Assembly: GCA_030632625.1 (NCBI GenBank)
Contig: DAOVUK010000167.1
Location: 1 to 6,935 of the forward strand
Direction of reading: 5' to 3'
Source of the DNA: Gammaproteobacteria bacterium
Lineage (GTDB): Bacteria > Pseudomonadota > Gammaproteobacteria > GRL18
Length of the DNA stretch: 6,935 nt
Shown: positions 1 through 6,541 of the stretch, piece after piece
How the letters are laid out: the number at the start of each line of letters is the position of its first letter
Position numbering within the stretch: position 1 is the first letter of the stretch
Position numbers and translations under genes: made by a program
Notes under the pieces: model-generated
The model's database searches: none
Told to the model about the DNA's origin: nothing
Seen by the model: only the letters and a program-made list of their open reading frames with translations

Positions 1-483
1 CTTGATAAAGTGGATGGTCGAATTACCGCCTCTTCAAAAATTGATAAGTTTATTGATGAAGATAAAGTGCATGACTTTAAACCGCAGCAAGCGGTGAACC
101 TGATTATTGCCAACAGCACTGAACTGGGATACAAAGCGATTATTAACCATAGTTGCTGGGGTGTTTTATATGAAAATGAGGTGTTTCAGCGTTTAAGTTT
201 TGGGCAGAATAAAAAAGGTTTTATTAAGCAGGTTAGAGCAGACGGGAAAATTGATTTAAGTCTTCAGGGCGGTCAGGAAACCCGTGATAAGGATGCCAAT
301 ATAATTTTAAGTTACTTAAAGAGTAAAAAAGGCTTTGCACCCGTGCATGATAAATCTGATCCAGAGTTAATTTCAGAACTATTTGGGATGAGTAAAGGTG
401 CATTTAAAAAGGCCATTGGCCGCTTATATAAGCAGAGAATGATCAGTATTGAAAGGGATGGTATCCGTTTAATCGAAGATTAG
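1..483 (+). CDS. cvfB: CvfB/YitL-type S1 and winged-helix RNA-binding protein, C-terminal part
   Basis: The frame is open from base 1 and the true start lies to the left of the window; 160 residues are visible. The opening residues (VDGRITASSKIDKF) look like the end of one S1 domain. Next comes a further S1-like beta-barrel at about residues 30-88 (VNLIIANSTELGYKAIINH, then a GQ..KGFIKQVRADGKIDLSL pattern). Last is a winged-helix domain at about 92-160, with the helix MSKGAFKKAIGRLYKQ followed by the wing MISIERDGIRLIED. This order of S1 repeats with a C-terminal winged helix is that of the CvfB/YitL family of cytosolic RNA-binding proteins, described in Staphylococcus as affecting virulence-gene expression. 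Its role in Gram-negative bacteria is not established. It converges on the minus-strand genes, and I see no hairpin terminator after its stop. The symbol is a family-level assignment. Confidence 0.82.
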   Translation, partial: LDKVDGRITASSKIDKFIDEDKVHDFKPQQAVNLIIANSTELGYKAIINHSCWGVLYENEVFQRLSFGQNKKGFIKQVRADGKIDLSLQGGQETRDKDANIILSYLKSKKGFAPVHDKSDPELISELFGMSKGAFKKAIGRLYKQRMISIERDGIRLIED

Positions 484-501
484 ACAGGGTCATTGTGATT
501 T

Positions 502-624
502 TTAACCACGATACATTTTATTAAATGCAGCAATGTCAAAGCCATCCATTCTTTGTTTTCCAAGCAGAATAACGGGGACTCCCCGAGCTCTCAAACGTTT
601 AAAATCTTTGCGGCCTTTAGCTGA
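502..624 (-). pseudogene. 3' remnant of a glutaredoxin-like gene
   Basis: Reading the minus strand from about 624 down to the TAA at 502-504 gives about 40 residues that look like the C-terminal half of a glutaredoxin. They run SAKGRKDFKRLRA, then RGVPVILLGKQRMDGF, then DIAAFNKMYRG and stop. The cis-proline motif (GVP) and the following strand with a GF ending are typical of glutaredoxins, including those fused to DUF4124 modules. The N-terminal half with the CXXC redox site is absent. Upstream the frame runs into the 3' end of the hydrolase gene and reaches a stop at 679-681, with no usable start. The likeness begins almost exactly at the hydrolase stop codon (617-619), as if a deletion had joined the two genes. 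A short internally initiated peptide (ATG at 547-549) is possible but unlikely. The family call rests on motif recognition, without a search. Confidence 0.62.
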
Positions 625-1651
625 TAAGAAATGTTTTGAAATATTGGCTGATACGATTTTCCAGCCAGTATTGCGGTTTCAAAAAATGACCGCTGATGAA
701 TCCGAGATGACCTCCACAGGCATGTATTTCAAGTTGTACGTTAGCGGGTATGGCGTCTTGCCCAGGAATTATTTCAGGTGACATAAACGGATCATCCAGA
801 GCATGAATGATTAATGTTTGCGTGGTGATTGCCTGCAAATACTGCTTTGAACTAGATTGTTGATAATAGTCTGCTGCAGAACTGAAACCATGAATAGGTC
901 CGGTATAAATATCATCAAAAGCCCAGAAAGTTTTTAATTGTCTGACCTGTTTTTCGTCGATACCTATCAGTGATTTCATATCGTGCTTTTTATATTTTCT
1001 CAATAAATTGTGTTTAAGTGCTTTGAGTAATATATATTGGTAAAACCTGGAAAACCCTTGATTCATCCGCCGGGCACAAATGTCTAATTGCAGTGGTGCA
1101 GAGACGGAAACAGCGGCGCATAGTGGTGATGAATGGCCCCATTCTCCCAGAAGCTTTAACAGCATATTGCCGCCTAATGAAAATCCGATAGCAAAAAGGG
1201 GACTCCTGGGATAGCGCTGCTGCAATGATTCTATCCACGCTTTTGCATCAGCCGTATCACCACTATGATAGGAGCGTGGTAAACGGTTCATTGTTCCGGA
1301 GCATCCTCTAAAATGCATTAAAACCGAACTAAAACCTGCTTTTTTTAAGGTGTTCATCATTCCCTTAATATAGGGTGACTCAAATGAGCCTGCCAGGCCG
1401 TGAAATAAAATAACAATGGGTTTTTGACTTGCTTTCCGGTCTTCAGGCGGAGAGTGGTGCCAATAACACTCGACAAAATCATTATCATGCAGCTCAAAGC
1501 GTTCAATTTCTATTACAGGTCGTGCCTGTCTTCTAAAGAGGGCAGGAAAAATTGTCTGAAAATGCCGGTGTCTTAAACCATACGCGGGCTGAAAAGGCTC
1601 ATAATTTGACCAATTATGTCCTGTCCTGTGTTTTGTCAATTTTTGCTCCAT
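617..1651 (-). CDS. yheT: YheT-family alpha/beta hydrolase
   Basis: The 344-residue length is near that of E. coli YheT, and the protein lines up with that family end to end. The N-terminal FQPAYGLRHRHFQTIFPALFRR segment is the family signature. An HGLAG oxyanion loop lies at 84-88 and the nucleophile elbow GFSLGG has Ser158. The acidic residue sits in ALDDPF (Asp286 or Asp287), and His315 in CGGHLGF completes the catalytic triad. It should be a cytosolic serine hydrolase, possibly an esterase; the physiological substrate is unknown. The ATG at 1649-1651 has an in-frame stop five codons upstream, so the start is well bounded, although only a weak AAAG stands in for a ribosome site. It is divergent from the gene at 1776 across about 124 bases, which should hold both promoters; I could not place either with confidence. 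Its 3' end abuts the glutaredoxin remnant. Confidence 0.88.
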   Translation of the reverse strand: MEQKLTKHRTGHNWSNYEPFQPAYGLRHRHFQTIFPALFRRQARPVIEIERFELHDNDFVECYWHHSPPEDRKASQKPIVILFHGLAGSFESPYIKGMMNTLKKAGFSSVLMHFRGCSGTMNRLPRSYHSGDTADAKAWIESLQQRYPRSPLFAIGFSLGGNMLLKLLGEWGHSSPLCAAVSVSAPLQLDICARRMNQGFSRFYQYILLKALKHNLLRKYKKHDMKSLIGIDEKQVRQLKTFWAFDDIYTGPIHGFSSAADYYQQSSSKQYLQAITTQTLIIHALDDPFMSPEIIPGQDAIPANVQLEIHACGGHLGFISGHFLKPQYWLENRISQYFKTFLIS

Positions 1652-1775
1652 ATACTTTGCAAGCTATTTATGAGTTAATTATTCAGTTCAGGCTCTCAGC
1701 TGACCCAGCCCTAAAGTATGAATACCTGGATTCTGTGAAACATCATAGAATAATCTCTAAGGAAAATTAATAATA

Positions 1776-2195
1776 ATGCGTATTTTGTTGTGGTATTGTG
1801 ATAAATTTTACTGGACACCGGCCATTAAAACACTTGAATCTGCACCTGACTTAGTCCTCGACTCCGTGCAGGGTAAATATCATGAAGCCGTGGTTGCGTT
1901 TATTCATGTTGAACCAAAAGATGTACTCGAAGGCAGTTCATCGGAAAAAAAATTACTTAAAAATCTGAAGTGGCTCGCTAAAAAATGGCATAATAGTCCA
2001 ATAATATTGCATTCGTTTACTCATTTAGGCGAGGAAAAAGCAGATGCACAAGCGGCACAGGCACTACTTAATCGAGTAGAAGTTCGCCTGAAAAATGTTA
2101 ACTACGATGCTGTTCAGACACCCTATGGATATTTTCTGGATTTGGACATGCAGGCAAAAGGTCATCCTCTGGCGAGAATATACAAAGAGTTTTAA
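1776..2195 (+). CDS. Free-standing ThrRS editing-domain-like protein (archaeal type)
   Basis: The 139 residues match the N-terminal editing domain of archaeal threonyl-tRNA synthetase (PF08915, a D-aminoacyl-tRNA deacylase-like fold) along the whole length. Shared blocks are MRILL at the start, EAVVAFIHVE (about 37-46), the FTHL block with His83, the LLNRVEVRLK helix (98-107), TPYGYF (115-120) and AKGHPLA (127-133). In archaea this domain removes serine wrongly attached to tRNA-Thr. Compared with the Pyrococcus abyssi domain as I remember it, the alignment is almost gap-free. His83 and His130 are kept, but Tyr120 is Phe, the catalytic Lys121 is Leu and Glu134 is Arg. The protein may therefore lack the known activity or act differently. 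No synthetase domains follow. Bacterial ThrRS uses an unrelated editing domain, so the gene is a possible inter-domain transfer or an old paralogue. An AAGGA at 1759-1763 lies 12 bases before the ATG, a rather long spacing. Confidence 0.82.
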   Translation: MRILLWYCDKFYWTPAIKTLESAPDLVLDSVQGKYHEAVVAFIHVEPKDVLEGSSSEKKLLKNLKWLAKKWHNSPIILHSFTHLGEEKADAQAAQALLNRVEVRLKNVNYDAVQTPYGYFLDLDMQAKGHPLARIYKEF

Positions 2196-2253
2196 TGTGG
2201 TTTAAAAATTACCTCAAATCAATTTGGCTAACGATTTTAATAGAAGGATAATC

Positions 2254-2916
2254 ATGAAAAATACCATTCATACGCTGTTGCTGCTGAGTATCCTTGCAAT
2301 GAGTGCACCTCAGATATTTGCTAATCCACCACCTGCTTATGAAGGAAGACGCTTATATGTTTCCTATTGCCAGCTATGTCATGGAACCGATGGTAAAGGT
2401 GATGGTCCGCTGGCCAAGGCGATGCAGATCAGTCCTGCCGATCTGACCACTACCGTGCGCTCCAGAAGTGATACCATTCTCACAAAAATCATTACCGGAA
2501 AGGGACGGCAGACAATAACCGGTCGTGACCGTCATAACCTGCTCAGTGATGCTATGCCTGAATGGAAGGATGTTTTCAGCGAGCCTCAGCTCAAATCATT
2601 GATCGCATACCTGCGATTTATGGGCATTACGAAACATAGTTTGATGGGTGATCCAAAGGTTGGTATGCAGCTTTATCAGCAGTATTGCCAGGTTTGTCAT
2701 GGTGTAGAAGGTGATGGTGACGGCATTATGACAAATCTCATGGGCGTCACACCGATGGATCATACTAATCCCAATGTAACCAACCCTCTTACCAATAGCG
2801 ACATAGTCAAAAGTATTCTGGATGGCAAAGGACGATTTATGCCGGCCTGGAGAGGTATACTCAGTCAAAGTGATGCCGAGGCACTGGTGAGTTATATTCG
2901 ACTTCTCTCTCACTGA
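2254..2916 (+). CDS. Periplasmic dihaem cytochrome c
   Basis: This is a 220-residue exported electron carrier. A signal peptide (MKNTIHTLLLLSILAMS..., cleavage probably after IFA at 21-23) is followed by two similar class I cytochrome c domains. The first haem site is CQLCH at 39-43, with a likely axial Met in MPEW at 101. The second is CQVCH at 145-149, with MPAW at 196. Both sites are followed by a G-x-(D/E)-G-x-GDG stretch, so the halves look like an internal duplication. The ATG at 2254 is chosen over an in-frame TTG at 2224 because AGAAGGA at 2242-2248 is well placed and the signal peptide then starts correctly. The redox partner cannot be told from this window. It starts 58 bases after the editing-domain gene and ends 19 bases before the next gene, consistent with co-transcription. 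Confidence 0.88.
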   Translation: MKNTIHTLLLLSILAMSAPQIFANPPPAYEGRRLYVSYCQLCHGTDGKGDGPLAKAMQISPADLTTTVRSRSDTILTKIITGKGRQTITGRDRHNLLSDAMPEWKDVFSEPQLKSLIAYLRFMGITKHSLMGDPKVGMQLYQQYCQVCHGVEGDGDGIMTNLMGVTPMDHTNPNVTNPLTNSDIVKSILDGKGRFMPAWRGILSQSDAEALVSYIRLLSH

Positions 2917-2935
2917 AATGATCAGGAATGAAAAA

Positions 2936-3289
2936 ATGTCAAAGTACAAAAAACAACAGCAGCCATCAGCCGAAACAATTAATGAAGCAGCTGTGATTGC
3001 CAGAGCGACTCAGAAGCGGAATCAGACTAAAGAGCAAACTAAACTGATCGCTCAGGGCATACAAAAGGGCATTGCAGAATATAAAAAACAACAAAAAGGC
3101 AAAGCACGTGAACTGGGTAAATTAAAAAAGCAGCTCACTCATAAAAAAGCAACTCAAAATCAACAAAGCAGCCTGTCGGCTGAAACAGAAAGCAATGAGG
3201 CAATTCATTGTAAAACTCAATGGTTAGCCTGGATTTTACTTATCATCAGCTGGTTAAGTATGGCTGTCTTTATTACTTTTCAAAAATAA
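2936..3289 (+). CDS. DUF2956 family protein with C-terminal membrane anchor
   Basis: The protein has 117 residues and its function is unknown. Residues 10-70 match the DUF2956 pattern as I remember it, with the highly characteristic run ATQKRNQTKEQTKLIAQGIQ followed by KGIAEYKKQQKGKAREL. This part is strongly basic, rich in Lys and Gln and probably helical. A polar spacer (about 71-93) leads to one hydrophobic segment at about 96-114 (WLAWILLIISWLSMAVFITF), so the protein is probably a tail-anchored inner-membrane protein with a charged cytosolic part. The ATG at 2936 is preferred over the one at 2918 because AGGAA at 2924-2928 precedes it by 7 bases, while the upstream ATG has no ribosome site. 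It may share a transcript with the cytochrome gene. No clear terminator follows; a TTGCT-ATC-AGCAA hairpin just after it lacks a T tail. Confidence 0.8.
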   Translation: MSKYKKQQQPSAETINEAAVIARATQKRNQTKEQTKLIAQGIQKGIAEYKKQQKGKARELGKLKKQLTHKKATQNQQSSLSAETESNEAIHCKTQWLAWILLIISWLSMAVFITFQK

Positions 3290-3351
3290 GCTCATTTGCT
3301 ATCAGCAATATAACCAGAATAGATAGTGTGCATCCGTAAATTGATAGTTTT

Positions 3352-3386
3352 AGGCGAATACTCTTGTAGTAAAGAGCGCCCCTACA
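3352..3386. repeat. Degenerate copy of the TGTAGGGGCG...ATTCGCCT repeat
   Basis: It begins AGGCGAAT (3352-3359) and ends CGCCCCTACA (3377-3386). These are the two ends of the right arm of the perfect inverted repeat at 6870-6892, but the middle is replaced by a short stretch that can itself pair (CTCTT-GTAGTA-AAGAG). It is probably a decayed or rearranged member of the same family. Confidence 0.5.
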
Positions 3387-3426
3387 GAGAAAAGACTTAG
3401 CTATTCAATAGATTATAAATTCATAC

Positions 3427-3557
3427 TTGTGGCTCTTCACAAAATGCGTACTTTTCCAAACTGTAGAGACGTTGCATGCAACGTCTCTACCATATCTATG
3501 AATGGCTGAATTCACCGGATGAATACAAAAAGTACGCAATAATGTGAAGAACCATAA
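3427..3557. repeat. Nested palindromic element, MITE- or REP-like
   Basis: The outer arms 3427-3455 and 3528-3557 pair with an exact core (GCGTACTTTT against AAAAGTACGC). They continue outward through CTCTTCACA against TGTGAAGAA-type sequence, with a one-base gap and a few mismatches. Inside lies the perfect palindrome at 3463-3490, followed by a short ATTCA/TGAAT hairpin at about 3510-3524. The whole can fold into a long cruciform or a stem with internal hairpins. No transposase is encoded, and no target-site duplication was identified. A non-autonomous mobile repeat is the simplest reading. Confidence 0.62.
3463..3490. repeat. Perfect 28-bp palindrome
   Basis: GTAGAGACGTTGCA is followed at once by its exact reverse complement, giving 14 bp per arm with no spacer. 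With the T at 3462 it begins TGTAGAGACG, which matches the TGTAGGGGCG start of the repeat at 6824 except for two A/G changes. This suggests related palindrome types. Confidence 0.85.
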
Positions 3558-3623
3558 TTGTAGGGGAGGTTAAGAGCCGAATTAACGGATAGACACTAGC
3601 TATAGTGCACCATGTCGCCCACA

Positions 3624-3669
3624 ATCTTCTTTATAGGTATATAATATATTATATGACTGAAGAGAAGAT
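3624..3669. promoter_or_regulatory. 46-bp imperfect dyad before copA, candidate operator
   Basis: Two layers of symmetry share one centre between 3646 and 3647. The inner layer is a perfect 16-bp palindrome, ATATAATATATTATAT (3639-3654). The outer layer is ATCTTCT (3624-3630) matched by AGAAGAT (3663-3669). Across the two 23-base halves, 18 positions are complementary. It ends 25 bases before the copA ATG and contains the best -10 candidate, so it is well placed as an operator for a dimeric repressor or activator. It does not look like the GC-rich CueR site usual for proteobacterial copA, and no regulator gene is in the window, so the regulator is unknown. Confidence 0.5.
3640..3645 (+). promoter_or_regulatory. 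Candidate -10 box of the copA-copZ operon
   Basis: A perfect TATAAT lies inside the dyad, about 50 bases before the copA start. No recognisable -35 box is found at 15-19 bases upstream (the sequence there is around CGCCCACAA), which suggests activator dependence or a different promoter. The surrounding run is AT-rich, so chance is a real alternative. Confidence 0.35.
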
Positions 3670-3694
3670 AAACTGACAGACCTGTGATGAAATA

Positions 3695-6487
3695 ATGGAC
3701 CATATTGAAACTGAAAGTGATTACAACGAGGGCTCATATCAGATTTTAGTGGATGATATGAGTTGCCAGCATTGCGTTGCCGCAGTTGAGAAGGCTGTTA
3801 TGACTGTGCCTGGTGTCAGCTCGGCAAAAGTAGATCTCTCCGGTGCTTGTGTCATAGTGAATGGTGGTTTGCCCCATGAAGTGATTGAGGCAATTATTGA
3901 AGCTGGATATCCTGCAAAACTACCAGCCGAAATCCCTGAAAGTTATTCGATATCAGAGCCTTTAGCTGATAAGGAGCCTTCAGCGGGTAAAGAGCCTTCA
4001 GCGAGTAAAGATCCCTCAGCAGCAGACAGCTATCAGATTCATATTGCTGATATGACCTGTTCCTCCTGTGTGGCAACAGTACAAAAGGCTGTTACTGCAG
4101 TGTCTGATGTGACCCTGGCGCAAATAAACCTGATTGAAAAAAAGGCCTGGATCACCGGTGGTGATCCCAATACCGTGCTTAATGCAATTATTGATCAGGG
4201 TTATGATGCCCATCTCATTGCAGAAAGTATTGCAGAAAGTATTGCACAAGATCAGCTTATTCTGCAATTTCAGGGTGCCAGGGATGATCAGCTGAACTCT
4301 TTGTTAAGCAACCTGGCGTCAGATATTGAGTATGACTGGCCTGTCGTCAGCTTAAAAACTCATCTGCATCCGGCAGACTTGCTATTACAATTGAAAAACT
4401 CAGATTATAGCGCGTCACTTGAAGAGCAATTTGAAGATCCGCATAAGATTCAGGCAGCAGAGGCGCATCGTGAAATGCGTCTCTCCTGGCAACGGGCTTT
4501 TTTAGCCGGTGGTGTCGGCAGTTTTCTGATGGCGGGTGAAATGGGCGGGTTTTTCCCTGAGTTGTCATCAGCTGGGGGACAGTTTTTCTGGGCATTTATT
4601 GCTTTAGTCTGTCTGTTTACCATGTGGTTCAGCGGCAGAAACTATTATAAAACTGCACTTAAGCAGGCTAAACACTTATCATCTAATATGGATACTTTAG
4701 TGGCTCTGGGTACCTCTGCAGCCTGGTTATCCTCGGTTATTATTATTGTTGATCCGGACTTTATTCCCGGTGGCGGCAACCATCTCTATCTGGATGCCTC
4801 GGTGTTAATTTTAGCCTTTCTCCAGTTTGGTCATGCCCTGGAAACCAGGGCAAAGCGGATCACCAGTGAAGCCATTGGTGCATTGGTACAATTGACGCCA
4901 AAAGCAGCGACCATTGTACGTGAAGAACAGGCGATAATAATACCCGTTTCTTTGCTGCGCCTGGGCGATAAGATTCGGGTTAAGCCGGGAGAAACTGTGC
5001 CTATTGATGGTGAAGTTATCTCAGGCTCTTCAAGTATCGATGAATCCATGCTGACGGGGGAACCATTAGCCGTTGCAAAACAGGTGGGAGATGAAGTGAT
5101 TGGCGGCACCAGCAATCATGGCGGCAGTCTCATCATTAGGGTGAATCGCCTGGGTGATGACACGACTTTATCGAATATCATCAGCATGGTGCAGAAGGCT
5201 CAGCTGAGTAAACCGCCGATTGCTAATTTAGTGGATAAGGTCTCTGCTGTATTTGTACCCGTTGTCATTGTTATTGCTATTATAACGTTTCTGGGCTGGT
5301 GGCTGTCTGGTCCACAGCCACAGCTTGCTTTTGCCTTTACTGCAGGCATTGCAGTACTGGTGATAGCCTGCCCATGTGCATTGGGACTGGCTACGCCAAT
5401 TGCTATTATGGTAGGCACTGGACGTGCGGCACAGCTGGGTATTTTGATAAAAAATAGTGATGCTTTACAGAGTGCTTCTCATCTTACTCATCTGGTAATG
5501 GATAAAACGGGTACTCTAACTGAAGGTCAGCCGTCAATTACTGAAATCTATTGCACTGAAATTTATGGTACTGGGCAGGAGCAGGATCAGAAACAGCTAA
5601 ATGAAGAACAATTGCTTAAGATTGCTTTGAGTATGGAAACCGCTTCAGAACATCCATTAGCAGAGGCTATTATCCGCGCTGCCCGGCAAAGAGAGATAGA
5701 TGCCGTAGTCTGTAATAATTTTCAAGCAATGAGCGGCCGCGGGATCTCAGGTGATATTGATCAGCAGCAGTATTTTCTCGGCAATGAGAAATTAATGTCT
5801 GAACAGGGGATAGCAATCGAACCGCAGTGGCAGACCATCGCATCGCAGCAGGCATCACAGGGAGGTACCCCCGTCTGGCTGGCAAATAAGCAGACACTTA
5901 TGGGTTTGCTTATCCTCAAAGATCCGATCCGCGCAGACAGTGCTTCGGCCATTAACGCTCTGCATCAGCAGGGGCTTCAGCTGGTCATGTGTACCGGCGA
6001 TCATCGTGACACAGCGACGGCAGTGGGTAATACCTTAGGTATTGATCGTGTTTATAGTGAACTGCTGCCGGAACAAAAGCTGGAAATAATTACTGAGCTG
6101 CAGCAGCAGGGCTATCGGGTGGGTATGGTTGGCGATGGTGTTAATGATGCTCCGGCACTTGCTCAGGCAGACACGGGTTTTGCTATTGGCAGCGGTACCG
6201 ATGTGGCCATTGAAAATGCCGATATTACTCTGGTGGGTGATTCGCTTATAAGTGTCAGCACCGCTATTGCTATTTCCAGCGCAACCCTGCGTAATATAAA
6301 AGAGAATTTATTTGGTGCTTTTATCTATAATGTGATTGGTATACCATTGGCCGCAGGGCTGTTTTATCCATTAACCGGATGGCTGCTCAATCCAATGTTT
6401 GCCAGCTTTGCTATGGCGATGTCATCGGTTACGGTAGTCAGCAATGCCAATCGACTGAGATTCTTTAAGGCAATTGTAAAACAATAA
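3695..6487 (+). CDS. copA: CopA, P1B-1-type Cu(+)-exporting ATPase
   Basis: CopA uses ATP to export cytosolic Cu(+) across the inner membrane (EC 7.2.2.8). The protein has 930 residues. It starts with two heavy-metal-associated domains: MSCQHC (Cys24, Cys27; about 15-78) and MTCSSC (Cys122, Cys125; about 112-176). Residues 186-245 look like a third such domain without the cysteines. Eight membrane helices are expected, roughly at 266-287, 296-314, 330-352, 366-383, 515-537, 544-566, 870-890 and 895-918. Catalytic motifs are TGE (454-456), the metal-binding CPC (559-561), DKTGT with phosphorylated Asp603, SEHP (His653) and GDGVND (813-818). The YN at 878-879 and the [14 protein letters not shown] tail (909-922) mark the Cu(+) subgroup. 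The linker at 88-111 is a hexapeptide repeat, and TEIYCTEIY at 616-624 is a small N-domain duplication. The ATG has only a weak upstream GATGA as ribosome site. copZ follows 54 bases downstream. Confidence 0.95.
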   Translation: MDHIETESDYNEGSYQILVDDMSCQHCVAAVEKAVMTVPGVSSAKVDLSGACVIVNGGLPHEVIEAIIEAGYPAKLPAEIPESYSISEPLADKEPSAGKEPSASKDPSAADSYQIHIADMTCSSCVATVQKAVTAVSDVTLAQINLIEKKAWITGGDPNTVLNAIIDQGYDAHLIAESIAESIAQDQLILQFQGARDDQLNSLLSNLASDIEYDWPVVSLKTHLHPADLLLQLKNSDYSASLEEQFEDPHKIQAAEAHREMRLSWQRAFLAGGVGSFLMAGEMGGFFPELSSAGGQFFWAFIALVCLFTMWFSGRNYYKTALKQAKHLSSNMDTLVALGTSAAWLSSVIIIVDPDFIPGGGNHLYLDASVLILAFLQFGHALETRAKRITSEAIGALVQLTPKAATIVREEQAIIIPVSLLRLGDKIRVKPGETVPIDGEVISGSSSIDESMLTGEPLAVAKQVGDEVIGGTSNHGGSLIIRVNRLGDDTTLSNIISMVQKAQLSKPPIANLVDKVSAVFVPVVIVIAIITFLGWWLSGPQPQLAFAFTAGIAVLVIACPCALGLATPIAIMVGTGRAAQLGILIKNSDALQSASHLTHLVMDKTGTLTEGQPSITEIYCTEIYGTGQEQDQKQLNEEQLLKIALSMETASEHPLAEAIIRAARQREIDAVVCNNFQAMSGRGISGDIDQQQYFLGNEKLMSEQGIAIEPQWQTIASQQASQGGTPVWLANKQTLMGLLILKDPIRADSASAINALHQQGLQLVMCTGDHRDTATAVGNTLGIDRVYSELLPEQKLEIITELQQQGYRVGMVGDGVNDAPALAQADTGFAIGSGTDVAIENADITLVGDSLISVSTAIAISSATLRNIKENLFGAFIYNVIGIPLAAGLFYPLTGWLLNPMFASFAMAMSSVTVVSNANRLRFFKAIVKQ
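3956..4027 (+). repeat. 18-bp tandem repeat (four copies) within copA
   Basis: Four successive 18-base units encode [18 protein letters not shown] and DPSAAD (CopA residues 88-111). The two middle units are nearly identical at the DNA level (GAGCCTTCAGCG-GTAAA type), and the outer ones have diverged. The array forms the flexible charged linker between the first and second metal-binding domains, so copy number could change the linker length without breaking the frame. Confidence 0.85.
4217..4246 (+). repeat. 12-bp direct repeat in copA
   Basis: ATTGCAGAAAGT occurs twice in tandem (4217-4228, 4229-4240), followed by a half unit ATTGCA. It encodes [10 protein letters not shown] in the linker after the second metal-binding domain. 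It keeps the frame and looks like a recent slippage duplication. Confidence 0.8.
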
Positions 6488-6528
6488 GCTGAGGCTCTTT
6501 AAAGCAAAAAATTAAAAACTATAACGAT

Positions 6529-6535
6529 AGAGGAA
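6529..6535 (+). promoter_or_regulatory. Ribosome binding site of copZ (decides GTG start)
   Basis: AGAGGAA ends 6 bases before the GTG at 6542, and no ATG or other start in this frame has comparable spacing. This supports GTG initiation. The site is stronger than the one in front of copA, so CopZ may be made in excess over the pump. Confidence 0.65.
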
Positions 6536-6541
6536 TAATAA

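Larger units (their letters stand above)
3290..3694. other. Gene-free region with palindromic elements and copA promoter region
   Basis: This 405-base stretch separates the DUF2956 gene from copA, and I found no convincing coding frame in it on either strand. It contains, in order, a degenerate copy of the TGTAGGGGCG-type repeat (3352-3386), a nested palindromic element (3427-3557), a solitary TGTAGGGG at 3559-3566 pointing the other way from the first copy, and a 46-bp dyad with a TATAAT (3624-3669). The first part is best read as repeat-derived spacer and the last 80 or so bases as the control region of the copper operon. Confidence 0.75.

Noticed and set aside
533..781. Plus-strand open frame of 82 codons
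   Set aside because: It lies opposite the glutaredoxin remnant and the hydrolase 3' end, has no ribosome site, and its translation resembles no family.
1552..1770. Plus-strand open frame overlapping the hydrolase start
   Set aside because: It is mostly antisense to the conserved N-terminus of the hydrolase and would occupy the divergent promoter region.
2224..2253. Upstream TTG start for the cytochrome gene
   Set aside because: It would put ten polar residues ahead of the signal peptide, while the ATG at 2254 has a good AGAAGGA site.
2918..2935. Upstream ATG for the DUF2956 gene
   Set aside because: It has no ribosome site, and the ATG at 2936 has AGGAA 7 bases upstream and matches the family start.
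2596..2949. Minus-strand open frame opposite the cytochrome gene
   Set aside because: It is antisense to the second haem domain and has no recognisable features.
3611..3645. CueR-type operator before copA
   Set aside because: I found neither the GC-rich inverted repeat nor a -35 box with the 19-20 base spacer typical of MerR-family promoters.
3290..3694. CRISPR array or small RNA gene among the repeats
   Set aside because: There are no regularly spaced direct repeats, and the symmetry is palindromic. No promoter and terminator pair supports an RNA gene.
3894..5952. Several minus-strand open frames inside copA
   Set aside because: They are antisense to a strongly conserved ATPase and lack ribosome sites and family resemblance.
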